Shown here one piece after another: positions 6,973-12,587 of a stretch of 12,587 bases of DNA. Both the position numbers and the translations under genes were made by a program. The first letter of the stretch is position 1; each line of letters starts with the position of its first letter. Source of the DNA: Acidimicrobiaceae bacterium (lineage in GTDB: Bacteria; Actinomycetota; Acidimicrobiia; Acidimicrobiales; RAAP-2); the NCBI GenBank assembly GCA_003157945.1, contig PMFY01000317.1:1-12587 (forward strand), read 5' to 3'. The notes beneath the pieces are model-generated. The model searched no databases. It saw only the letters and a program-made list of their open reading frames with translations, and was not told where the DNA came from.

Positions 6973-6978
6973 TACCCT
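6973..6978 (+). promoter_or_regulatory. -10 element of a probable leaderless promoter (amidase)
   Basis: TACCCT ends six bases before the amidase ATG, and there is no Shine-Dalgarno sequence. That spacing puts the transcription start at or next to the A of the start codon. Confidence 0.5.
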
Positions 6979-6984
6979 GCTCGG

Positions 6985-8460
6985 ATGACGACCGATCCCC
7001 ACCCGTCCTCCGCGGACGTGGCCTACCTGGGGGTGGACGGGATCGGCCGACGGTTCGCCGACGGGACGCTCACCAGCGCCGGACTGGTCGACACACTCCT
7101 CGCCCGCATCGCCGCCCTCGACGACCCGTCCGGTGCGTTCGGACTGCGGTCGATCGCGGCCGTCGCCGACGACGCCCGTCAGGTGGCCGCCGAACGCGAC
7201 CTCGAGCGGTCCCGGGGTGAGGTGCGGGGCCCGCTCCACGGCGTGCCCGTGGTGGTCAAGGACAACATCGAGGTCACCGGTCTGCCGGGGGCTGCCGGGT
7301 CGACAGCCCTGGCCGGCCGGCCGGCGTCCGACGCGCCGCTCGTCACCCGCCTGCGCGAGGCCGGGGCCGTGGTGCTGGCCAGCACCAACCTGTCGGAGTG
7401 GGCGAACATCCGCTCCGGGCGCTCGACCAGCGGCTGGTCGGCCACCGGGGGCCTGGTGGCCAACCCGTGGGCACTCGACCGCAGCGCCGGCGGGTCGTCG
7501 TCGGGGTCCGGCGCCGCCGTGGCCGCCGGGCTGGCACCCCTGGCCGTCGGCACCGAGACGGACGGCTCCATCATCTGCCCGGCCTCCCTGACCGGCGTCG
7601 TCGGGCTCAAGCCCACCGTCGGGACCGTACCCACCGCCGGGGTGGTCCCCATCAGCGCCAGCCAGGACAGCCCCGGGCCCCTCGGCCGCACGGTGGCCGA
7701 CGTCGCCCACCTCTACGCGGTGCTGGCCGGCACCGACCCGGTCACCCACGACGGGCCCGCGCCCCGGTTCGTCGCCGCCACCACCTGGCCGACCGGGCAT
7801 CCACCGACCGACGGCCTGGTCGCCGGCGTCGTCGCCGACCTGCGCGTCGCCGGGGAGTCGGTCGTCGACCGTGAGGTGGCCCGGCCCGGTCCCGGGACCC
7901 TCGGTGACGAGTTCGTGGTCCTCCTGTCCGAGCTGGTCGACGACCTGGGCACCTACCTGGCGGCGCGCCCGGGGGACGGGGTCCGGTCACTGGCCGACGT
8001 CGTGGCCCACGAGGACGCGCAGGCGGATGTCGAGCTGCCGTGGTTCGGCCACGAACTGTTCGTGCAGGCGCTCGGCACCGGCGGCCGGGCCGGCGAGGGG
8101 TACGCCCCGGCCCGGGCCCGGAACCTCGAGTGGGCCGTCTCGACCTGTCTCGAACCGGCGCTCGACGGCGCCGACGTGCTGGTCGCCGCGGCCTACGGGC
8201 CGGCCTGGAAGAGCGATCTGGTGATCGGTGGGCACGCCGGGGCGGTCTCGAGCTGGGTGACCACGCCGGCGGCCGTGGCCGGCTGGCCGATCATGAGTGT
8301 GCCGGTCGGCCTGCTCCACGGGCTGCCGGTGGGTCTGGCCCTCGTCGCCCGCCCCGGCGAGGAGGCCGTGCTCCTGACGGCGGCCGCCCGGGTCGAGTCG
8401 CTGGTGGCCGCCACCGGTCCCCCGCCCCGGCCCCGTTGGCGGGCGCCCGACCGGGGCTGA
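6985..8460 (+). CDS. Amidase-signature family hydrolase
   Basis: This 491-residue cytoplasmic enzyme should hydrolyse a C-N amide bond. The Ser-cisSer-Lys triad is complete: K92 in V-V-V-K-D-N-I, S171 in A-G-G-S-S-S-G-S-G, and nucleophile S195 in G-T-E-T-D-G-S-I-I-C-P-A. The spacings (79 and 24 residues) suit the family. In the nucleophile loop the usual G-G-S-I-R is D-G-S-I-I, a variant found in a group of bacterial amidases with T-E-T-D-G-S-I and a following G-L-K-P-T-V-G-T...V-P-I-S-x-S-Q-D. This argues against it being GatA, as do the lack of neighbouring gatB or gatC and its single-gene setting. It has no signal peptide. It lies downstream of the COQ4-like gene with a 73-base gap, a hairpin and its own leaderless-type promoter, so it is probably an independent unit. 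The substrate is unknown. Confidence 0.93.
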   Translation: MTTDPHPSSADVAYLGVDGIGRRFADGTLTSAGLVDTLLARIAALDDPSGAFGLRSIAAVADDARQVAAERDLERSRGEVRGPLHGVPVVVKDNIEVTGLPGAAGSTALAGRPASDAPLVTRLREAGAVVLASTNLSEWANIRSGRSTSGWSATGGLVANPWALDRSAGGSSSGSGAAVAAGLAPLAVGTETDGSIICPASLTGVVGLKPTVGTVPTAGVVPISASQDSPGPLGRTVADVAHLYAVLAGTDPVTHDGPAPRFVAATTWPTGHPPTDGLVAGVVADLRVAGESVVDREVARPGPGTLGDEFVVLLSELVDDLGTYLAARPGDGVRSLADVVAHEDAQADVELPWFGHELFVQALGTGGRAGEGYAPARARNLEWAVSTCLEPALDGADVLVAAAYGPAWKSDLVIGGHAGAVSSWVTTPAAVAGWPIMSVPVGLLHGLPVGLALVARPGEEAVLLTAAARVESLVAATGPPPRPRWRAPDRG

Positions 8461-8490
8461 GTTCCCCGACCGGCACCGGGACCCGTCCGC

Positions 8491-8949
8491 TCAGGCCTCG
8501 GCGGCGGCCTTCAGCCTGCGGAGCGTCTCCTCCATGCCGGCGCGGTTGTGGGTGGCGCGGTCGGCGACCCCGCTCACCGGCTTGCCCAGGAACTTGATGA
8601 GCGCGTTGCGCTCCTCGTCCCACGATTCGGTCACCCGGCAGCCCCCGTCGGTCGGCTCGAACACGTAGGACCACCGGGCCACCTTCGCCCCGACGGCGGT
8701 GACCCGGAACGACAGCACCCGACCGGGCTCGGCCTCCATGATCTTCCCCGTGGTCGACCACTCCTTCCGGCCCGCCGAGTTCCTCGCCTTGAACCGGGCG
8801 CCCGGCGCCGCCCCGGTGGCGCCGCCGAGCCAGGTGGCCCCCATGTTCTCCGGGGACCACTCGCCCATCCGGGTCAGGTCCGCCACCATGGCGTACACCT
8901 CGTCGGCAGGGGCGGCGATCTCGGTGGTCACACTGACGTGCTCCGGCAT
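8491..8949 (-). CDS. SRPBCC (START-like / polyketide cyclase-type) protein
   Basis: This 152-residue protein has the helix-grip layout of the SRPBCC superfamily. It opens with a strand and I-A-A-P-A-D-E-V-Y-A-M-V-A-D-L-T-R-M-G-E-W-S-P-E (11-34), the classic start of polyketide-cyclase-like members, followed by alternating strands, F-E-P-T-D-G-G-C-R-V-T-E-S-W (97-110) and a long C-terminal helix. Members bind hydrophobic ligands in a deep cavity; some act on polyketides or lipids and many have no known activity. No catalytic residues can be assigned. The start is set by a TANNNT element six bases ahead and no Shine-Dalgarno site; the long frame upstream is antisense to the monooxygenase. It shares a 75-base promoter region with that gene, suggesting joint control or a shared hydrophobic ligand. 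It converges on the amidase 30 bases away. Confidence 0.88.
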   Translation of the reverse strand: MPEHVSVTTEIAAPADEVYAMVADLTRMGEWSPENMGATWLGGATGAAPGARFKARNSAGRKEWSTTGKIMEAEPGRVLSFRVTAVGAKVARWSYVFEPTDGGCRVTESWDEERNALIKFLGKPVSGVADRATHNRAGMEETLRRLKAAAEA

Positions 8950-8955
8950 CCCGCC

Positions 8956-8961
8956 AGCGTA
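8956..8961 (-). promoter_or_regulatory. -10 element of a probable leaderless promoter (SRPBCC gene)
   Basis: TACGCT on the minus strand ends six bases before the ATG at 8949, and no ribosome site lies between. It is part of the divergent control region with the monooxygenase. Confidence 0.48.
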
Positions 8962-9012
8962 CCGATACCGCCGTACCCCGGGCTCCTCCGGGGCCGGGCC
9001 GGCCGTCGACCG

Positions 9013-9018
9013 TAGACT
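9013..9018 (+). promoter_or_regulatory. -10 element of a probable leaderless promoter (monooxygenase)
   Basis: TAGACT ends six bases before the ATG at 9025, with no Shine-Dalgarno sequence between. The two facing -10 elements of this region are 51 bases apart, so one regulator could cover both. Confidence 0.5.
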
Positions 9019-9024
9019 CCGCGC

Positions 9025-10836
9025 ATGGCAGACCCCGTCCCGGCCGGCCCGGACTTCGACCCCGACGCATTGCGTCGCCGCTACGCCGAGGAACGGGCCA
9101 AGCGCCTGCGACCCGAGGGCAAGGACCAGTACCTCGAGGTGTCGGGCGACTACGCCGGCTTCGCCGTCGACCGGCACGCCGAGGTGCCCGACCGCGCGCC
9201 CGTCGAGGAGGAGGTCGGCGCCGTGGTGGTCGGCGCCGGGTTCGGCGGCCTGCTCGCCGGGGTCCGGCTGCTCGGGGCCGGCGTCGACGACGTGCGCCTG
9301 GTCGAGAAGGGTGGGCGCATCGGCGGCACCTGGTACTGGAACCAGTACCCCGGGGCCCAGTGCGACATCGAGTCGTACATCTACCTGCCCCTGCTCGAGG
9401 AACTCGGGGTCGTCCCGACCGAGCGCTATGCCGGCGCCCCCGAGATCCTGGCCCACGCCCAGCGGATCGCCGACCACTACGGCCTGTCCGAGCGGGCGCT
9501 GCTCGGGACCGAGGTCACCGACCTGCACTGGGACGACGGCACCCGTCGGTGGACCGTCCACACCGACCGCGGCGACCGCCTCCGGGCCCGGTTCGTCGTG
9601 ACGGCCACCGGCCCGCTCCACCGACCCAAGTTGCCCGGGGTCGACGGCATCAGCTCGTTCGGGGGGCACTCGTTCCACACCAGCCGGTGGGACTACGCCT
9701 ACACCGGCGGTGGTCCGGACGGGGGGCTCGACCGCCTGGCGGACAGGAGGGTGGCGGTCATCGGCACCGGCGCCACCGCCGTGCAGATCGTCCCCCACCT
9801 GGCCGGGGCCGCCGCGCACCTCACCGTGTTCCAGCGGACTCCGTCGTCGATCGACGTGCGGGGGAACCGGCCGACGGACCCGGCCTGGGCGGCCGCCCTG
9901 CGGCCCGGCTGGCAGCGCGAGCGGATCCGCAACTTCAACGCGGTGCTGTCGGGCGTCCCCCAGGAGGTCGACCTCGTCGACGACGGTTGGACGACGCTGG
10001 TGGGGAAGATGATGGAGATCTTCCGCAGCGGACGGGCCGGCGCCCTCGACCGGCCCTTCGAGGAGGTCCTCGAACTGGCCAACTTCGAGAAGATGGAGGA
10101 GATCCGGGCCCGCGTCGACGCCGAGGTCGGTGACCCGGCCGTCGGGGAGGCGCTCAAGCCGTACTACAAGATGTTCTGCAAGCGGCCCTGCTTCCACGAC
10201 GGATACCTGGCCACGTTCAACCGTCCCGACGTCACCCTCGTCGACACCGACGGGCGGGGTGTCGACCGCATCACCGAGCAGGGGGTGGTGGCCGGAGGCG
10301 TGCTCCATCCCGTCGACTGCATCATCTACGCCACCGGATTCGAGGTCGGCACCGGCTACGAGCGCCGTGCCGGCTTCCGGATCCACGGCCGGGACGGGCG
10401 CACCCTGACCGAGAAGTGGGACGAGCGGGGCATGCGCACCCTCCACGGCATGCTCATCCACGACTTCCCCAACCTCTTCATCCTGGGTCAGTCGCAGGGG
10501 GCGTGGACGGCCAACTTCACCCAGCTCCTCGACGAGGCCACCCTGCACATGGCGGCCATCGTGGAGCACCTCGAGGCCCGGGGACTCTGGTCGGTCGAAG
10601 CCACCGCGGAGGCGGAGGACGCCTGGGCGGACGAGATCGTCGCCCACGCCGTCAACGGGACGGGGGGCATCGGCGGATCCGACTGCACGCCCGGCTACTA
10701 CAACAACGAGGGCCGCCCGCTCGACGGTCCGCCGTGGGGCGCCTCGTACGGGAGGGGCTCCATCGAGTTCTTCCGGCTCACCGCGGCCTGGCGCGCCTCC
10801 GGCACCTGGAACGGGGTGACCTTCGCCACCCGCTGA
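9025..10836 (+). CDS. Type I Baeyer-Villiger-like flavin monooxygenase
   Basis: This 603-residue FAD- and NADPH-dependent monooxygenase is predicted to insert oxygen into ketones (to esters or lactones) or to oxidise a heteroatom. It has two Rossmann motifs, V-V-V-G-A-G-F-G-G (67-75, FAD) and V-I-G-T-G-A-T-A (245-252, NADPH). Between them is the full type I fingerprint F-x-G-x-x-x-H-x-x-x-W with F212, G214, H218 and W222. G-G-T-W-Y-W-N-Q-Y-P-G-A near 100-111, F-Q-R-T at 269-272, K-R-P-C-F-H-D-G-Y with the T-F-N-R-P segment, and a late Y-A-T-G-F all fit. The 60-residue N-terminal extension (R-R-R-Y-A-E-E-R-A-K-R-L-R-P) is shared with the longer PAMO- or steroid-monooxygenase-like branch and accounts for the length. 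The enzyme is cytoplasmic. Substrates cannot be read off; ring or steroid ketones are only guesses. It is transcribed divergently from an SRPBCC protein. Confidence 0.93.
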   Translation: MADPVPAGPDFDPDALRRRYAEERAKRLRPEGKDQYLEVSGDYAGFAVDRHAEVPDRAPVEEEVGAVVVGAGFGGLLAGVRLLGAGVDDVRLVEKGGRIGGTWYWNQYPGAQCDIESYIYLPLLEELGVVPTERYAGAPEILAHAQRIADHYGLSERALLGTEVTDLHWDDGTRRWTVHTDRGDRLRARFVVTATGPLHRPKLPGVDGISSFGGHSFHTSRWDYAYTGGGPDGGLDRLADRRVAVIGTGATAVQIVPHLAGAAAHLTVFQRTPSSIDVRGNRPTDPAWAAALRPGWQRERIRNFNAVLSGVPQEVDLVDDGWTTLVGKMMEIFRSGRAGALDRPFEEVLELANFEKMEEIRARVDAEVGDPAVGEALKPYYKMFCKRPCFHDGYLATFNRPDVTLVDTDGRGVDRITEQGVVAGGVLHPVDCIIYATGFEVGTGYERRAGFRIHGRDGRTLTEKWDERGMRTLHGMLIHDFPNLFILGQSQGAWTANFTQLLDEATLHMAAIVEHLEARGLWSVEATAEAEDAWADEIVAHAVNGTGGIGGSDCTPGYYNNEGRPLDGPPWGASYGRGSIEFFRLTAAWRASGTWNGVTFATR

Positions 10837-10839
10837 CCC

Positions 10840-10863
10840 GTCCGGCACGTCCGGCACGTCCGG
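10840..10863 (+). repeat. Short tandem repeat of GTCCGGCAC, 2.7 copies
   Basis: GTCCGGCAC occurs twice in a row and is followed by GTCCGG, starting right after the monooxygenase stop. The last unit forms the 5' arm of the hairpin that follows, and a further GTCCGG is present at 10874-10879. Confidence 0.75.
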
Positions 10864-10873
10864 TTCCCGGACG
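10857..10873 (+). terminator. Candidate terminator hairpin after the monooxygenase gene
   Basis: CGTCCGG and CCGGACG form a seven-pair stem with a TTC loop, 20 bases past the stop. An earlier repeat copy (CCGTCCGG at 10838-10845) can pair eight bases with the same 3' arm, so two folds compete. No T-run follows. Confidence 0.45.
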
Positions 10874-10891
10874 GTCCGGACAGGCCGCGTC

Positions 10892-10897
10892 TATCCT
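10892..10897 (+). promoter_or_regulatory. Candidate -10 element for the Sap/GAP-family gene
   Basis: TATCCT in a GTCTATCCTGC context, close to the GTCTACCCTGC context of the amidase promoter. A start about 7 bases downstream would give a leader of roughly 58 bases before the ATG at 10962. No clear -35 is visible. Confidence 0.42.
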
Positions 10898-10926
10898 GCA
10901 TGCACCCCCGGCGACAGGTACGAGAG

Positions 10927-10962
10927 ATGCGGATACCCCGAAGCGGACGACGAGCGGCCTGA
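10927..10962 (+). CDS. Possible small upstream ORF (11 codons) coupled to the Sap/GAP-family gene
   Basis: ATG at 10927 opens an 11-residue Arg-rich frame (M-R-I-P-R-S-G-R-R-A-A) whose TGA overlaps the next gene's ATG as TGATG. The same frame is open from an ATG at 10900 (20 residues), but that one would lie upstream of the predicted transcript start. The overlap could couple translation. There is no evidence the peptide itself matters; this may be chance. Confidence 0.25.
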   Translation: MRIPRSGRRAA

Positions 10963-11618
10963 TGCTCGTACTCAACCTCGTGATCATCGCCCTGGGCGTC
11001 ACCCTCGAGCCCATCCCCTTCACCGCCTTCGCCGTGGTGCTGGCCTCGAAGAACGGGGTCTCCAAGGCGGCCTTCTTCATCAGCGGCTGGATCCTGTCGC
11101 TGGCCGTCGTCGTGGCCGCCACCCTCGCCGCCACCGAGAACCGCCCACCGAAGCCGTCCACGGCCCCGTCCACCGCGTTGCTGGCGGTCAAGCTGGCGCT
11201 CGGCGCCGTGCTCCTGGTCGTCGCCCTGCGGCGGTGGCGGAAGATGGGCCGGCCGAAGAAGCCCAAGGACCCGCCGAAGTGGCAGAGCGGCGTGGACGCC
11301 ATGTCGCGCTGGTTCGCCTTCGCACTCGGCCCCCTGACCCAGCCGTGGGGCCTGGTGGCGGCGGGCGTCGCCGTCATCGTGGACGCCAAGCTCGGGTCGT
11401 GGGAGAGCGCCGTCGCACTCGTCGGGTTCTGCCTGCTGTCCACGGCCACCTACCTGGCGGCCGAGATCTACGCGTGGATCCGGCCGGAGGAGACCCAGGC
11501 GCTGCTCGGTCGGGTGCGGGCGTGGATCACGGGCCATACCGACCAGGTGATCATCGGCATCTCGGGGGTGGTCGGCATCTGGCTGGTCGCCACCAGCGCC
11601 TACACGCTGATCACCTGA
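10962..11618 (+). CDS. Sap/GAP-family (SfLAP-like) multi-pass membrane protein
   Basis: This 218-residue membrane protein resembles the actinobacterial Sap/GAP family, whose mycobacterial members help place sulfolipids and glycopeptidolipids at the cell surface. The N-terminal helix reads I-I-A-L-G-V-T-L-E-P-I-P-F-T-A-F (8-23), the family's L-x-x-A-L-G-x-x-L-x-P-I-P signature, followed by A-S-K-N-G and F-I-S-G-W-I-L-S-L. Predicted helices lie near 2-28, 36-57, 71-89, 127-145, 149-171 and 194-214, with a Lys/Pro-rich cytoplasmic loop at about 90-110. The fold is LysE-like. The ATG at 10962 is taken because the helix begins there; upstream residues in frame are hydrophilic, with no other ATG or GTG near. 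The ribosome site is poor, so coupling to an upstream ORF is possible. No glycolipid biosynthesis genes are visible nearby, so the cargo is unknown. Confidence 0.82.
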   Translation: MLVLNLVIIALGVTLEPIPFTAFAVVLASKNGVSKAAFFISGWILSLAVVVAATLAATENRPPKPSTAPSTALLAVKLALGAVLLVVALRRWRKMGRPKKPKDPPKWQSGVDAMSRWFAFALGPLTQPWGLVAAGVAVIVDAKLGSWESAVALVGFCLLSTATYLAAEIYAWIRPEETQALLGRVRAWITGHTDQVIIGISGVVGIWLVATSAYTLIT

Positions 11619-11634
11619 GCGACGCCGCCCGGGA

Positions 11635-11658
11635 CGGACGCCCGGAGTCCGGCGTCCG
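11635..11658. terminator. Likely bidirectional terminator hairpin between convergent genes
   Basis: CGGACGCC at 11635-11642 and GGCGTCCG at 11651-11658 form a perfect eight-pair stem with an eight-base loop. It lies 16 bases past the Sap-like stop and 9 bases past the end of the opposing DUF2510 gene, exactly where a shared terminator would be expected. There is no T-run. Confidence 0.55.
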
Positions 11659-11667
11659 GTGGCCCGC

Positions 11668-12042
11668 TCAGTCCGTCCGGCGCGTGGGCGGCGGGTCGAC
11701 CGCCGGCGCGCCGCCGTCGAGGACGTGCTCCGTCCAGGCGGTGCCTGACCAGTAACGCTGCTCGTGCCGCACGAACGGGTCGACGAACCAGCCGGCGGCC
11801 GTGCCGGTGAACCCCGGCTGCACCGTCACCGGGGTGTCCGCCACCGGCCCGGTCACCGGATCGGCGAGCGGACGCGACGCGGCGGTCGGCCGGGCCTGCG
11901 GGGTGAACCCACGGGCGCCCCCGGGGCCGGCGGGACCCCCACCCTGACGACGACGCTGGACCGACAGCATCCGGATGACGACCACGACGATGAACGGGAT
12001 GACCGCCACCCACGAGTTGCCACCACCGGCGTAGACGTGCAC
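11668..12042 (-). CDS. DUF2510 domain protein with one N-terminal membrane helix
   Basis: This 124-residue protein has a hydrophobic helix at about 11-28 followed by basic residues (R-R-R), so the C-terminus should be cytoplasmic. A Gly/Pro/Ala-rich linker of about 55 residues leads to a C-terminal DUF2510 motif at 84-107: G-W-F-V-D-P, then R-Y-W-S-G-T-A-W-T-E-H-V. That G-W-x-x-D-P...R-Y-W-x-G-x-x-W-T pattern is characteristic of this short, mainly actinobacterial domain of unknown function, often attached to membrane proteins. The GTG start is supported by a TANNNT element seven bases ahead. The overlapping minus-strand frame 11600-12064 lacks domain features and is a shadow. Its function is unknown. 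Confidence 0.85.
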   Translation of the reverse strand: MHVYAGGGNSWVAVIPFIVVVVIRMLSVQRRRQGGGPAGPGGARGFTPQARPTAASRPLADPVTGPVADTPVTVQPGFTGTAAGWFVDPFVRHEQRYWSGTAWTEHVLDGGAPAVDPPPTRRTD

Positions 12043-12049
12043 GTCCGTC

Positions 12050-12055
12050 AGTGTA
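12050..12055 (-). promoter_or_regulatory. -10 element of a probable leaderless promoter (DUF2510 gene)
   Basis: TACACT on the minus strand ends seven bases before the GTG at 12042, with no ribosome site between. It gives this gene its own promoter in the 62-base gap behind the SnoaL-like gene. Confidence 0.5.
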
Positions 12056-12104
12056 CGACCGCACCCTCCGGCGCGTCCCTCGCCCCCGGGTCGGTCGGGC
12101 CCCG

Positions 12105-12566
12105 TCAGTCCCGGGGCGACATCCGCTCGAGCGTCGCCGCCATCTGCCGGTGCACGGCGTCGACCGCCTGCAGCGGTCGGATCATCACCCGGAACTCCAC
12201 GATGCGGCCGACCTCGTTGCAGCGGATGATGTCGACCCCGTTGACGTACCGGCCGTCGATGGTGGTCTCGAACTCGAGGACGGCCGTATCACCGTCGAGC
12301 ACCTGCTTCGTGTAGTGGAACCCCCCGCCACCCGAGGACGCCGACGTCGGGGTGCCGGCCTCCGCGTCACCGGGCAGGGCCACCGCGGCGGCCTGCAGGT
12401 ACCGCGTCGTCACGGCCTTGCCCACCTGCGGCGTGTACACGATCGGTGAATAGAACACGACGTCGTCGTCGAGGAGGCTGTCGAGTCCGCCGGGGAGGTC
12501 GCCCCGCAGGTGCCGGTGCCACTGCTCGACCACGTGCTCGATCATCGCCGTCAGGCCCCGGCGCAC
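12105..12566 (-). CDS. SnoaL/NTF2-like protein (start uncertain, may extend past window edge)
   Basis: This 153-residue protein (from GTG 12566) looks like a small alpha+beta-barrel of the SnoaL/NTF2 superfamily. An N-terminal helix with V-V-E-Q-W-H-R-H-L (12-20) leads to L-L-D-D-D-V-V-F-Y-S-P (31-41), the usual entry into the cone-shaped barrel. Strands follow around V-L-E-F-E-T-T-I-D-G-R-Y-V-N-G-V-D-I-I-R (96-115) and I-V-E-F-R-V-M-I-R (122-130). Such domains act as isomerases, hydrolases or ligand binders, and many are unassigned. A Ser/Gly-rich insert (71-82) interrupts the middle. GTG 12566 has GGAG six bases ahead; ATG 12545 is where homologous domains might begin but has no ribosome site. 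Upstream codons to the window edge are open and all end in G or C, so a longer protein is possible. Confidence 0.75.
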   Translation of the reverse strand: MRRGLTAMIEHVVEQWHRHLRGDLPGGLDSLLDDDVVFYSPIVYTPQVGKAVTTRYLQAAAVALPGDAEAGTPTSASSGGGGFHYTKQVLDGDTAVLEFETTIDGRYVNGVDIIRCNEVGRIVEFRVMIRPLQAVDAVHRQMAATLERMSPRD

Positions 12567-12587
12567 CAGGTACTCCGTCTGGCGCTC

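Noticed and set aside
8452..8468. CGGGG/CCCCG five-pair hairpin spanning the amidase stop
   Set aside because: Short stem, overlaps the stop codon, no T-run; too weak to call a terminator.
8950..10857. Long minus-strand frame in line with the SRPBCC gene, opposite the monooxygenase
   Set aside because: An antisense frame in GC-rich DNA lacking stops; no domain motifs, while the plus strand encodes all the Baeyer-Villiger hallmarks.
10904..10961. Possible riboswitch in the leader of the Sap-like gene (ACAGGTACGAGAG resembles a fragment of known aptamers)
   Set aside because: The leader is only about 58 bases, the surrounding conserved helices are absent, and the resemblance is a short string that could be chance.
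11600..12064. Minus-strand 154-residue frame overlapping the DUF2510 gene
   Set aside because: Overlaps the DUF2510 motif frame entirely and is Arg/Ala-rich without domain features.

Overview
The window is a GC-rich (roughly 70% by eye), densely coded stretch of bacterial chromosome. Several things point to an Actinomycetota genome: almost every third codon position is G or C, there is a DUF2510 protein and a Sap/GAP-family (SfLAP) membrane protein, a PadR regulator is paired with a small HAAS-like membrane protein, and several genes look leaderless. I lean towards a non-Streptomyces, non-mycobacterial lineage such as Acidimicrobiia, but that is a weak inference. No tRNA, rRNA, CRISPR, transposase, integrase or phage gene was seen. 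No stretch longer than about 195 bases lacks a gene.

Layout. (1) 1-3138, plus strand: the 3' end of a PadR-type repressor, a HAAS-like two-helix membrane protein joined to it by an ATGA overlap, a 193-base gap with a perfect hairpin or operator-like palindrome, then an ABC-2 type exporter (ATPase and permease, again joined by ATGA). (2) 3173-5581, minus strand: a secreted lipoprotein lipase of the class 2 alpha/beta-hydrolase type, and upstream of it a CPA1 (NhaP-like) cation/proton antiporter. (3) 5766-8460, plus strand: a two-domain protein with a TerB-like helical N-terminus and a COQ4-like C-terminus carrying an intact H-D-x2-H-x11-E metal motif, then an amidase-signature hydrolase. (4) 8491-10836: a divergent pair, an SRPBCC/polyketide-cyclase-like protein (minus) and a type I Baeyer-Villiger monooxygenase (plus), sharing a 75-base control region. 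(5) 10962-11618, plus: a Sap/GAP-family multi-pass membrane protein preceded by a possible tiny upstream ORF. (6) 11668-12566, minus: a DUF2510 membrane-anchored protein and a SnoaL/NTF2-like protein near the window edge.

How the genes work together. The PadR/HAAS/ABC block looks like a ligand- or stress-responsive exporter module. The rest is a set of mostly single-gene units. Lipase, Baeyer-Villiger oxidase, SRPBCC protein and Sap-family transporter suggest a loose theme of lipid or hydrophobic-compound handling, but nothing ties them into one operon. I do not see a clear undescribed multi-gene system. The COQ4-like fusion, in what looks like a menaquinone-type lineage, is the item most worth following up. 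A second pattern is a TANNNT hexamer 6-7 bases before the start codon of four genes, which implies leaderless transcription.
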